NCBI GenBank assembly: GCA_017560175.1
Contig: JAFYOK010000026.1
Span: forward strand, 1-9,532
Origin: Clostridia bacterium
GTDB lineage: Bacteria; Bacillota; Clostridia; Oscillospirales; Butyricicoccaceae
Reading direction: 5' to 3'
DNA: 9,532 nt
The notes below the pieces were generated by a model. The model made no database searches, was not told the DNA's origin, and was given only the letters and a program-made list of their open reading frames with translations. The position numbers were made by a program, and so were the translations under genes. Below, piece by piece: positions 1 to 5,563 of this stretch (positions are counted from its first letter, which is position 1; the number at the start of each line of letters is the position of its first letter).

Positions 1-611
1 ACGCCGCCCATGCCATTCTTTTCGACTTTGACTTCCACCTTATGGTCGGGCAGAACGGGGAACTTGAAATAGTCGTTGATAAAGGCTTCTTCCGTATCCG
101 ATTCCAGCGCCCACCGTACCACATTGTTGGGGGAAGGCAGACGGATCTGGGAATTGATGTGGTAATAGTCATAAAAATCGGCCAGCGCATAGGTCTTGGT
201 GCGCTTTTCTCCGGCAGGGACTTCTTCGGCCAGAGCAGCGGCAGGCTTGAGCATATTTTCGCTTTCCTCTTCTTCCAGGTCGATGGAGCCGGTGGAGCTC
301 ATGCCCATGCCCGAGAAGCTGTGGATCTCCAGATATGGGCCGCTGGAAGAGCTGTGGCCCCGTTCTTCGGTAAAGAAGAAATCAACATCGGTCGTGCCTC
401 CCACTGTGTGGAAGATGTCCCAATAGAGGTGTTCGTTCATGGTGGCACGCATGGAAGTGGTAACGCCTGTGGCAGCAGAGGGATCACCGCAGAGGTCTTC
501 CATGACAACATAGACATCATCGGCCCGGGCAGCCAGCACCGCCTGTCCGCCGATGGTCAGCAGAAGGGCGAGGGTCAGCAGGGCGCTGATGACAAGAAAA
601 CGGGTCTTCAT
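1..611 (-). CDS. Exported protein of unknown function, last visible gene of the ABC operon (partial)
   Basis: The gene is open at the window's left edge; 203 residues are visible and the C-terminus is missing. The N-terminus is a clear secretion signal: Lys2 and Arg4, then a hydrophobic stretch at about residues 5-22, then A-x-A type cleavage sites (V-L-A at 25-27 or A-R-A at 28-30), leaving a mature protein that begins near D31-D32. There is no lipobox cysteine at that point. The mature part has no motif I recognise. It contains a glycine/serine-rich stretch (about 98-122), an acidic run around 125-135 and a Tyr/Asp-rich stretch near 162-168, and no second membrane segment is visible. The ATG at 611 is preceded by AAAGGAG overlapping the stop codon of the ATPase gene, only three bases upstream, so it is translated in the same operon. 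I infer an extracytoplasmic accessory of the transporter, because of its position only. Family unknown. Confidence 0.8.
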   Translation of the reverse strand, partial: MKTRFLVISALLTLALLLTIGGQAVLAARADDVYVVMEDLCGDPSAATGVTTSMRATMNEHLYWDIFHTVGGTTDVDFFFTEERGHSSSSGPYLEIHSFSGMGMSSTGSIDLEEEESENMLKPAAALAEEVPAGEKRTKTYALADFYDYYHINSQIRLPSPNNVVRWALESDTEEAFINDYFKFPVLPDHKVEVKVEKNGMGG

Positions 612-614
612 AGG

Positions 615-1346
615 CTACTCCTTTCTGTCCAGCCTTTCGAGGGCATCGAGGACACGATCGCTGCGGTAGGCGTAGGTCTGTTTGATGAAGTCGGTGAGGG
701 AAAGGCCATCTTCATCCAGCTGCTCGGCCGTCACATCGGCAGCCACGGTACGATCCTTGAGGATGACGGCACGGGTGACGAAGTGCTCGACTTCTTCGAT
801 GAGGTGGGTGGAAAGCAGGATGGTTTCGTTGGGTTCAAGGATGCCCAACAGGACTTTATAGAAGTCTTCGCGGTTGAAGATATCATTTCCGGCAAAGGGC
901 TCGTCCATGAGGATATAATCTGCACCCTGGCAGAGAGCCAGAATGACCTCAAACTGGTTCTTCTGTCCGGTGGACATTGCATTGAGCCTGCGGTCGTGGG
1001 GGAGGGAGAAGAACTCCATCAGTGCGTTGTATCTGTCATCCTTCCAGTTTGGAAAATGCATCTTGTAAAACTCCCGATGCTCCCGGGCAGTCAGCGCAGG
1101 GAAGAAGGAATGTTCGCTGGTGGCAAAAGACAGACGGGCGATGTTCTTATGATCGATGGGCCGGCCATCCAGCAGGATGGCACCATCATAGCGCAGCAGA
1201 CCGAGAATACATTTCATTAAGGTGGTTTTGCCTGCGCCGTTGCCGCCAAAGAGGCCGATGATCTCGCCATGATCGAGGGTCAGACTGACATTTTCCAGAG
1301 CAGGGCGGCCGGTATAGGTTTTTCTAAGATTTTTGATTTCCAGCAT
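615..1346 (-). CDS. ABC transporter ATP-binding protein, YtrB-like
   Basis: A 243-residue nucleotide-binding subunit, the usual length for a single ABC domain. Visible motifs are Walker A GGNGAGKTT (34-42), signature MSTGQK (124-129, in place of LSGGQ), Walker B YILMDEP (144-150, catalytic Glu149) and switch His181 in LLSTHLIEE. The Q-loop position, in SFATSEHSFFPALT, seems to carry Ser77 rather than Gln. The GxK-type signature and the GntR context fit the YtrB/ABC-2 class that acts on membrane-embedded or cell-envelope substrates; the substrate cannot be read from sequence. The frame is open upstream to 1643, but that part overlaps the membrane-protein gene. The start at 1346 is chosen because protein similarity begins at MLEIKNL and because TGA of the upstream gene and this ATG share one base (TGATG), a classic translational-coupling junction. 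Confidence 0.93.
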   Translation of the reverse strand: MLEIKNLRKTYTGRPALENVSLTLDHGEIIGLFGGNGAGKTTLMKCILGLLRYDGAILLDGRPIDHKNIARLSFATSEHSFFPALTAREHREFYKMHFPNWKDDRYNALMEFFSLPHDRRLNAMSTGQKNQFEVILALCQGADYILMDEPFAGNDIFNREDFYKVLLGILEPNETILLSTHLIEEVEHFVTRAVILKDRTVAADVTAEQLDEDGLSLTDFIKQTYAYRSDRVLDALERLDRKE

Positions 1347-1870
1347 CAGAATAGTCCTCCTGTCAATTCGGAAATGAGAAAGGGAATCTGGTTCGGCACG
1401 ATGCACCGGGGCGGTACAAGCCAACAGTAAAAAGCATAGTAGAGTGCCATCAATAAAGCGGCGATGACAATGGCCAACAGGGCGGAAAGCAGCGGCACGG
1501 TCAGGCAGCGGCGGTGCAGATCCCAACGGTCGGGCAGGCGGCGCATGGTATAGATGCTCATGCTGCCCTGGCGGTGGTAGAGGTAAAAGGTCACAATGGC
1601 AATGATGCAGCCCAACAGGATGACCCCGAAAAGAAGAAACCACGGAAGGATGATCTCGCTGAACATGGGCATCATGGTATCTTTATAAAAGATCTTTTTG
1701 CCGCCTTCTTTATAGAAAAGGTTGTTGTACTGGGCGTAGATGCACAGGGGTGCAGGAAGGGTGAACAGAAAAGCGATATCAAAAACCGCGCAGATGCGCT
1801 GAAATGTGGTTTTTGTATCGATGCCCAGAGGCAGATAGCGGGCAAGGGTTTTATAGAAGTTATTCTTCAT
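1346..1870 (-). CDS. ABC transporter membrane subunit, second permease
   Basis: A 174-residue integral membrane protein with hydrophobic segments near residues 28-47, 74-97 and 124-148, and a less certain one at the C-terminus. It has no conserved enzyme motif. A stretch after the second segment, SIYTMRRL (about 104-111), resembles SYTLRRL at the equivalent place in the upstream membrane protein, suggesting the two are distant paralogues that pair as a heterodimeric permease. The ATG at 1870 lies inside the end of the upstream gene (11-base overlap, ATGAAGAATAA), and GGAGGG sits six bases before it. The stop codon overlaps the start of the ATPase gene by one base. This order and coupling strongly suggest the two membrane proteins and the ATPase form one complex. 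Transport direction and substrate are unknown. Confidence 0.85.
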   Translation of the reverse strand: MKNNFYKTLARYLPLGIDTKTTFQRICAVFDIAFLFTLPAPLCIYAQYNNLFYKEGGKKIFYKDTMMPMFSEIILPWFLLFGVILLGCIIAIVTFYLYHRQGSMSIYTMRRLPDRWDLHRRCLTVPLLSALLAIVIAALLMALYYAFYCWLVPPRCIVPNQIPFLISELTGGLF

Positions 1871-2597
1871 GGGGATCCCTCCATGTGTGACGCAGAGCGA
1901 TGGCGGTCAGCCATGCGGTATAGACCATGGTGAAAATATCCATCGCCGAGTTGCCCGGATTGCGTACGAAGGTAAAGATGGTCAGCGCCACCAGCATGAG
2001 CGGTGCCCAACTGCGGCTGCCGCGGCGCAGATGCAGAGAAAATGCCGAGCAGCAAAGTCCAAGACAAGGATAGAGCAGAGCATTGCGCAGATGGCGTGGG
2101 ACATCATGGAGAGGGAAGAGGCTGTGCAGCAGGTCGCTGCGGTAGGTGGCCAGCAGCCATGCCGAGGGACTCAGACCTTCGCCGAAGGGTGAAGCGGCAT
2201 AGAGGTGATGGAACAGGAAATACATACCCACCTGCCAGAGCGCCAACAGTACAAAACAGAGGGTGTAGTAGATTGCCCAGGAAATATGGATCTCTGCTTC
2301 GGAGATCGACAGGCGGCGGAGGGTATAGGACAGCTTGCCGCCCTTCTGTTCGCAGCCGGTCAGCAGAAAAAGGACACAGAAGAGCAGAAAGACTGCGCCG
2401 AAAATGAGTTCGGGTCGAATACTTTCCATGATCTGTTCAAAAGAGGGGATAGCGTTGCCGTATCGATTGGACAAAGCTGCAGACATGGCGCGATGAAAGA
2501 GAAAATATTCCAAAGCGCCGGCGGCTGCAAGCAGGACAGCCACCCAACGGAAGGTAGGGGTGACGGCCAGCATCAGAGCGGAAATGCGTTGTTTCAT
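1860..2597 (-). CDS. ABC transporter membrane subunit, first permease
   Basis: A 245-residue polytopic membrane protein with about six hydrophobic segments: near residues 17-35, 63-80, 103-130, 170-187, 195-212 and 215-232. It has the general layout of ABC-2-type permeases: short cytoplasmic N-terminus, a soluble stretch after segment 1, and the basic motif SYTLRRL (about 89-95) after segment 2. That motif is echoed in the next gene. An Arg/His-rich tail ends the protein. AGGAG lies eight bases before the ATG, and the gap from the GntR gene is only 14 bases, so it belongs to the same transcript. I infer that it is one half of the membrane channel served by the downstream ATPase. I do not recognise a named family beyond ABC-2-like. 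Confidence 0.85.
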   Translation of the reverse strand: MKQRISALMLAVTPTFRWVAVLLAAAGALEYFLFHRAMSAALSNRYGNAIPSFEQIMESIRPELIFGAVFLLFCVLFLLTGCEQKGGKLSYTLRRLSISEAEIHISWAIYYTLCFVLLALWQVGMYFLFHHLYAASPFGEGLSPSAWLLATYRSDLLHSLFPLHDVPRHLRNALLYPCLGLCCSAFSLHLRRGSRSWAPLMLVALTIFTFVRNPGNSAMDIFTMVYTAWLTAIALRHTWRDPHEE

Positions 2598-2611
2598 AAG
2601 GTTTCACTCCT

Positions 2612-2989
2612 TTAAATCTCTGCCCAAAGGCGGGCAAGGGCGGCGAGGGCTTCATCTTTGGAAACCCCCATCTGTTTCATAGCAGCGACGGCTGTGCGTG
2701 CGTGAGAGTCCAGCAGATCGTCGCGGATGGCGGCCGTTATTTCATCGTTGATGACTACGCAGCTTTTGGCACCGGGGGTGGAAGAGATCAGACCTTCTTC
2801 CTCCAGCAGTTTATAGGATTTCTGAACGGTGTTGGGGTTGACGCCCAACAGCGCCGACAGGACTCGTCGGGATGGCATTTCGTCACCATCTCGGATGGTG
2901 CCTGCGGCAATGCCTTGCTTGATATATAAGATGATCTGCTGATAAATGGGACTGTGGTCATTTGGGATAAATTGATCGAAAGAGATCAT
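2612..2989 (-). CDS. GntR-family transcriptional regulator, YtrA type
   Basis: A 125-residue regulator, the typical short YtrA length: a winged helix and a small helical dimerisation tail, without a large effector domain. Residues 13-80 carry the GntR signature: PIYQQI, then MPSRRVLSALLGVNPNTV (recognition helix), then YKLLEEEGLISSTPG (wing). The C-terminal 45 residues are helical and Ala/Leu-rich. The reading frame is open up to 3118, but that extension runs through the operator, promoter and terminator, and similarity starts at MISFDQF. The start at 2989 is also preceded by AAAGGAGGA with about 11 bases of spacing. The gene heads the transporter operon. By analogy with YtrA regulators it should repress its own promoter until an inducing signal arrives, in several characterised cases a cell-wall-active compound. 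Confidence 0.93.
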   Translation of the reverse strand: MISFDQFIPNDHSPIYQQIILYIKQGIAAGTIRDGDEMPSRRVLSALLGVNPNTVQKSYKLLEEEGLISSTPGAKSCVVINDEITAAIRDDLLDSHARTAVAAMKQMGVSKDEALAALARLWAEI

Positions 2990-3023
2990 AAAGAGGAAGA
3001 TCCTCCTTTCGGGAAATGGGATC

Positions 3024-3049
3024 AACTGTATTATTCGAGTAGTACAGCT
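3024..3049. promoter_or_regulatory. Imperfect second operator O2
   Basis: AACTGTAT (3024-3031), a 10-base spacer and GTACAGCT (3042-3049) form the same architecture as O1, with two changes in the right arm. It begins at the expected transcription start and is displaced 27 bases from O1. A second dimer here would block early elongation or bind cooperatively. Confidence 0.65.
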
Positions 3050-3050
3050 T

Positions 3051-3076
3051 AACTGTATTATACCTGTGATACAGTT
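3051..3076. promoter_or_regulatory. Perfect inverted-repeat operator O1
   Basis: AACTGTAT (3051-3058) and ATACAGTT (3069-3076) are perfect 8-base inverted arms around a 10-base spacer. The site fills the gap between the -35 and -10 boxes and covers part of the -10, so a bound dimer would exclude RNA polymerase. The adjacent GntR protein is the obvious candidate binder (inference). Confidence 0.8.
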
Positions 3077-3085
3077 GCTTGTCAA
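3057..3085 (-). promoter_or_regulatory. Sigma-70/SigA promoter of the GntR-ABC operon
   Basis: On the minus strand, TTGACA (3080-3085) and TATAAT (3057-3062) are separated by exactly 17 bases, a full consensus match. Transcription would start near 3049, giving a leader of about 60 bases before the GntR start. Such a strong promoter makes sense only if it is normally repressed. Confidence 0.9.
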
Positions 3086-3101
3086 GTAGTCGGGTAAAGC
3101 A

Positions 3102-3146
3102 CAAAAGAAAAAGCCCATCCGATTTTAACGTGATCAGATGGGCTTT
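3102..3146 (-). terminator. Rho-independent terminator downstream of the pyrophosphatase gene
   Basis: AAAGCCCATC (3110-3119) pairs with GATGGGCTTT (3137-3146). The stem continues for three more pairs after one mismatch and has a nine-base loop. On the minus strand it is followed by TTTTTCTTTTG (3102-3111). It ends minus-strand transcription before the GntR operon promoter at 3085. Confidence 0.88.
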
Positions 3147-3168
3147 ATATATTTAAAAGTATCAATTC

Positions 3169-3296
3169 GATTTTGCGCGGACATGTGCCGGGCAAAATCA
3201 CCGTAAACCGCCGGCTTTTCCGCAGAAAAGCGGCGAAACCGGCCCGCAGGCCGGAGCCTTTTGGGACGTGAAAACCAGCAAAGCGTTTTCACGCCC
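3169..3296. repeat. Cluster of four stable hairpins in the 3' region of the pyrophosphatase transcript
   Basis: Four inverted repeats follow one another without coding sequence: GATTTTGC/GCAAAATC (3169-3176/3192-3199), GCTTTTC/GAAAAGC with loop CGCA (3214-3231), CCGGCC/GGCCGG with loop CGCA (3239-3254), and CGTGAAAAC/GTTTTCACG (3267-3275/3285-3293). The last is extended by GGG/CCC (3263-3265/3294-3296) around a bulged A. None has a good T-tract. The block lies between the pyrophosphatase stop codon and its terminator. It could be a structured 3' UTR, a processed small RNA or one copy of an interspersed repeat. The pairings are seen directly; the role is unknown. Confidence 0.6.
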
Positions 3297-3304
3297 AGCA
3301 GAAT

Positions 3305-3838
3305 TTATCTGCAGAACTTTTCGATATAGTTCTCAAAGGCCTGCTTGATGACTTCAACAGCCTCAGCACGGTTGTAAACACCGTTGACCTGGGCTTCACG
3401 GGTGGGCTCCAGGTGCTTATAAACACTGAAGAAGTGACTGATCTCTTCGGAGATATGGATGGGCAGCTCGGAAAGATCCTGATAGGAGTTATACATGGGA
3501 TCCTCGAAAGGGATGGCAATGATCTTCTCGTCGTTGGCACCGCTGTCGCGCATGGAGATATAACCGACGGGGTAGACGCGGACGAGGCTCATGGGACGGA
3601 TGGGCTCACTGCACAGAACCAGAACATCCAGGGGGTCGCCGTCATCGGAATAGCTGCGGGGAATGAAACCGTAGTTGGCAGGGTAGTGGGTAGAAGTATA
3701 AAGGATACGGTCGAGACGGAGCGCACCGGTCTCTTTGTCCAGTTCATACTTGTTCTTGGAACCCTTTTCGATCTCGATGACAGCCAGAAAATCTTCCGGA
3801 TGCATACGGGCAGGTTTGATATCATGCCATAAATTCAT
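3305..3838 (-). CDS. ppa: Inorganic pyrophosphatase, soluble family I
   Basis: A 177-residue cytoplasmic enzyme that hydrolyses pyrophosphate to two phosphates, pulling biosynthetic reactions such as tRNA charging and nucleic-acid synthesis forward. Length is normal for the bacterial family I enzyme. By eye every active-site residue of the E. coli enzyme has a counterpart: Glu22, Lys30, Glu32, Arg44, Tyr56, Asp66/Asp68/Asp71 in DGDPLD, Asp98, Asp103, Lys105, and Tyr140-Lys141. It should therefore be active and Mg-dependent. The ATG at 3838 is preceded by AAAGGAG with about eight bases of spacing and lies some 50 bases downstream of its own promoter. It appears monocistronic, with its own terminator, and is divergent from the purine permease gene. 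Confidence 0.97.
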   Translation of the reverse strand: MNLWHDIKPARMHPEDFLAVIEIEKGSKNKYELDKETGALRLDRILYTSTHYPANYGFIPRSYSDDGDPLDVLVLCSEPIRPMSLVRVYPVGYISMRDSGANDEKIIAIPFEDPMYNSYQDLSELPIHISEEISHFFSVYKHLEPTREAQVNGVYNRAEAVEVIKQAFENYIEKFCR

Positions 3839-3892
3839 ATATATGCTCCTTTCGGGGGATGATGCATAAATCTTACTTTATCTCAATACCAT

Positions 3893-3921
3893 ATTATACC
3901 TCTCATTTCAATAAAAAACAA
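3893..3921 (-). promoter_or_regulatory. Promoter of the pyrophosphatase gene
   Basis: On the minus strand, TTGTTT (3916-3921), 17 bases, then TATAAT (3893-3898). Transcription would start near 3886, about 48 bases before the start codon. Confidence 0.8.
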
Positions 3922-3955
3922 GATAGCTTATTTATTTTTGTAACGCATCAGCACC

Positions 3956-3984
3956 TTGTCTTTTTGGGTCGAACATGGTATGAT
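3956..3984 (+). promoter_or_regulatory. Promoter of the purine permease gene
   Basis: TTGTCT (3956-3961), 17 bases, then TATGAT (3979-3984), with a TG one base before the -10 (extended -10). The leader to the ATG at 4046 is only about 55 bases, too short for a purine riboswitch. Confidence 0.78.
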
Positions 3985-4045
3985 GGAAATAGCTTTCTGC
4001 CGCTGGACGGAGAAGAAAGCGAGAATAAAGAGAGGATGTTTTTTT

Positions 4046-5464
4046 ATGGAAAAACTGTTCAAGCTCCGTGAAAACGGTACCAATGTGCGTACCGAGGTCA
4101 TGGCAGGTTTGTCCACATTCATGACAATGGCTTATATCGTTGCTCTGAATCCCAACCTGCTGACCAACTGGGACACCGGTTCCCCCCTGTGGAACGCTGT
4201 CTTTATGGCCACCCTGATCTCGTCTGCTGTCGGTACCATCACAATGGCCTTCCTGGCCAACAAGCCCTTCGTCATGGCGCCCGGTATGGGCCTCAACAGC
4301 TTCTTTGCTGTCGTCGTTTCCAATATCGTCGCTCTGACAGGTCTGACCTATGAGGCTTCCTTCAATGCTGCTCTGTGCATCATTCTGGTTGAAGGTATCG
4401 TCTTTATCGTTCTGACCTTCCTCAAGGTTCGCGAAAAGATCGTCGAAGCCATCCCCCTGGGCATCCGTATCGGCATCTCGCCCGCCATCGGCATGATGCT
4501 GCTCAACATCGGTCTGGGCTCCAACGCCGGCGTCTATTCTGAGACCGGCGGCCCCTTCTACATGCTGGGCACATTCTTCACCAACCTGACCCCCTCCATC
4601 TCCAAGGAGGCTATGGGCTCGGGCTGGAACACCATGCTGCTCTATGTCATCACCACATTCGTCGGCCTCTTCCTGATCGTTGCTCTCAATCACCGCAAGA
4701 TCAAGGGCTCGGTTCTGTTTGGTATGCTGGGCGCATCGGTCGTCTACTGGATCGGTAACTTCATGATGGGTGTCAACCCCTTCGCATCCCTGCAGGGCGC
4801 ATCCTGGGCACCTCCCTTTGCCGATATGTTCCAGATGACATTCTTCAAGTTCGACTTCGCATCTCTGCTGGAGATCGGCTGGCTGTCGGCTGTTATGCTG
4901 ATCGTCACCTTCTGCATGATCGATATGTTCGATACCATCGGCACACTGGTTGGCACAGCTGCCCGCGCCGGTATGCTGGATGAAAAGGGCAACATGCCCG
5001 GTATGCGCGAAGCTCTGTTCTCCGACGCTGTCGGTACAACCGTTGGCGCGCTGACAGGTACATCCACCGTCACAACTTTCGTTGAGTCGGCTGCCGGTGT
5101 CGAAGAAGGCGGCCGTACAGGTCTGACCGCGCTGGTCGCCGGTCTGTGCTTCCTGGCCTGCATGTTCCTGGCTCCCATCGCTGCTCTGGTTCCTCCTCCT
5201 GCAACATCGGCTGCGCTGATCTACGTTGGCGTTCTGATGGTTGGCGGTCTGAGAGAGGTCAACTATGATGATGTTGCACAGGTTCTGCCCATCGCCCTCA
5301 TGCTGATCTCCATGCCCGTCACCGGCTCCATCGGTCACGGCATCGGTCTGGCCATCATCGCTTATGTTATCACAGCGCTGCTGACCGGCAAGAAGAATGA
5401 GATCTCCTGGCTGACCTATTTCCTGGCGCTGCTCTTCATCCTCAAGTTCTTCCTGGTCGTCTAA
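4046..5464 (+). CDS. Hypoxanthine/guanine-type permease, NCS2 family, AzgA/PbuG group
   Basis: A 472-residue membrane transporter, with about 12-14 hydrophobic segments, that imports purine bases by cation symport. AzgA-group landmarks are in order: the N-terminal TEVMAGLSTFMTMAYI (16-31), MAPGMGLNSFFA (77-88), IDMFDTIGTLVG (292-303, with the conserved acidic and FDT residues), and TTFVESAAGVEEGGRTG (343-359). These place it with PbuG/PbuO/AzgA rather than with xanthine or uracil permeases; exact base specificity cannot be told. The frame extends upstream to 3956, but that Met sits inside the promoter. The ATG at 4046, preceded by AGAGGA, starts the conserved protein. The gene is monocistronic, with its own promoter and a UUCG-loop terminator. 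No purine riboswitch is visible in front of it, although such genes often carry one. Confidence 0.93.
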   Translation: MEKLFKLRENGTNVRTEVMAGLSTFMTMAYIVALNPNLLTNWDTGSPLWNAVFMATLISSAVGTITMAFLANKPFVMAPGMGLNSFFAVVVSNIVALTGLTYEASFNAALCIILVEGIVFIVLTFLKVREKIVEAIPLGIRIGISPAIGMMLLNIGLGSNAGVYSETGGPFYMLGTFFTNLTPSISKEAMGSGWNTMLLYVITTFVGLFLIVALNHRKIKGSVLFGMLGASVVYWIGNFMMGVNPFASLQGASWAPPFADMFQMTFFKFDFASLLEIGWLSAVMLIVTFCMIDMFDTIGTLVGTAARAGMLDEKGNMPGMREALFSDAVGTTVGALTGTSTVTTFVESAAGVEEGGRTGLTALVAGLCFLACMFLAPIAALVPPPATSAALIYVGVLMVGGLREVNYDDVAQVLPIALMLISMPVTGSIGHGIGLAIIAYVITALLTGKKNEISWLTYFLALLFILKFFLVV

Positions 5465-5477
5465 GATCATTTTCAAC

Positions 5478-5507
5478 GCCCCGTCTTCGGACGGGGCTTT
5501 TTCTTTT
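5478..5507 (+). terminator. Rho-independent terminator of the permease gene
   Basis: GCCCCGTC (5478-5485), the UUCG-type loop TTCG (5486-5489) and GACGGGGC (5490-5497) form a perfect 8-bp stem. It is followed by TTTTTCTTTT (5498-5507), and the stop codon lies 14 bases upstream. Confidence 0.95.
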
Positions 5508-5510
5508 GAT

Positions 5511-5548
5511 GAAAGAAAAAATGCCCCGAAGGATTTTCCTTCGGGGCA
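5511..5548 (-). terminator. Rho-independent terminator of the P-protein-like gene
   Basis: On the minus strand, TGCCCCGAAGGA pairs perfectly over 12 bases (5537-5548 with 5522-5533) around a three-base loop. It is followed by TTTTTTCTTTC (5511-5521). It faces the permease terminator, so the two convergent genes are well insulated. Confidence 0.93.
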
Positions 5549-5563
5549 GATACTTTGTTTGGG

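Noticed and set aside
42..1220. 392-codon plus-strand frame across the exported protein and ATPase genes
   Set aside because: It covers parts of two coupled minus-strand genes with clear motifs and signals, and its product has no domain.
2990..3118. N-terminal extension of the GntR regulator to an upstream ATG
   Set aside because: The extra residues would be encoded by the operator, promoter and preceding terminator. The inner ATG at 2989 has a strong ribosome site and matches where family similarity begins.
3169..3296. CRISPR array or tandem repeat
   Set aside because: The block contains different inverted repeats, not a direct repeat with regular spacers, and no cas genes are nearby.
3932..5476. 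Long open frame (514 codons) on the minus strand across the permease gene
   Set aside because: It is antisense to a convincing permease. Its product is a low-complexity mix of Asp, Gln, Gly, His and Cys, as expected from reading GC-rich codons backwards, and it runs through the permease terminator and promoter.
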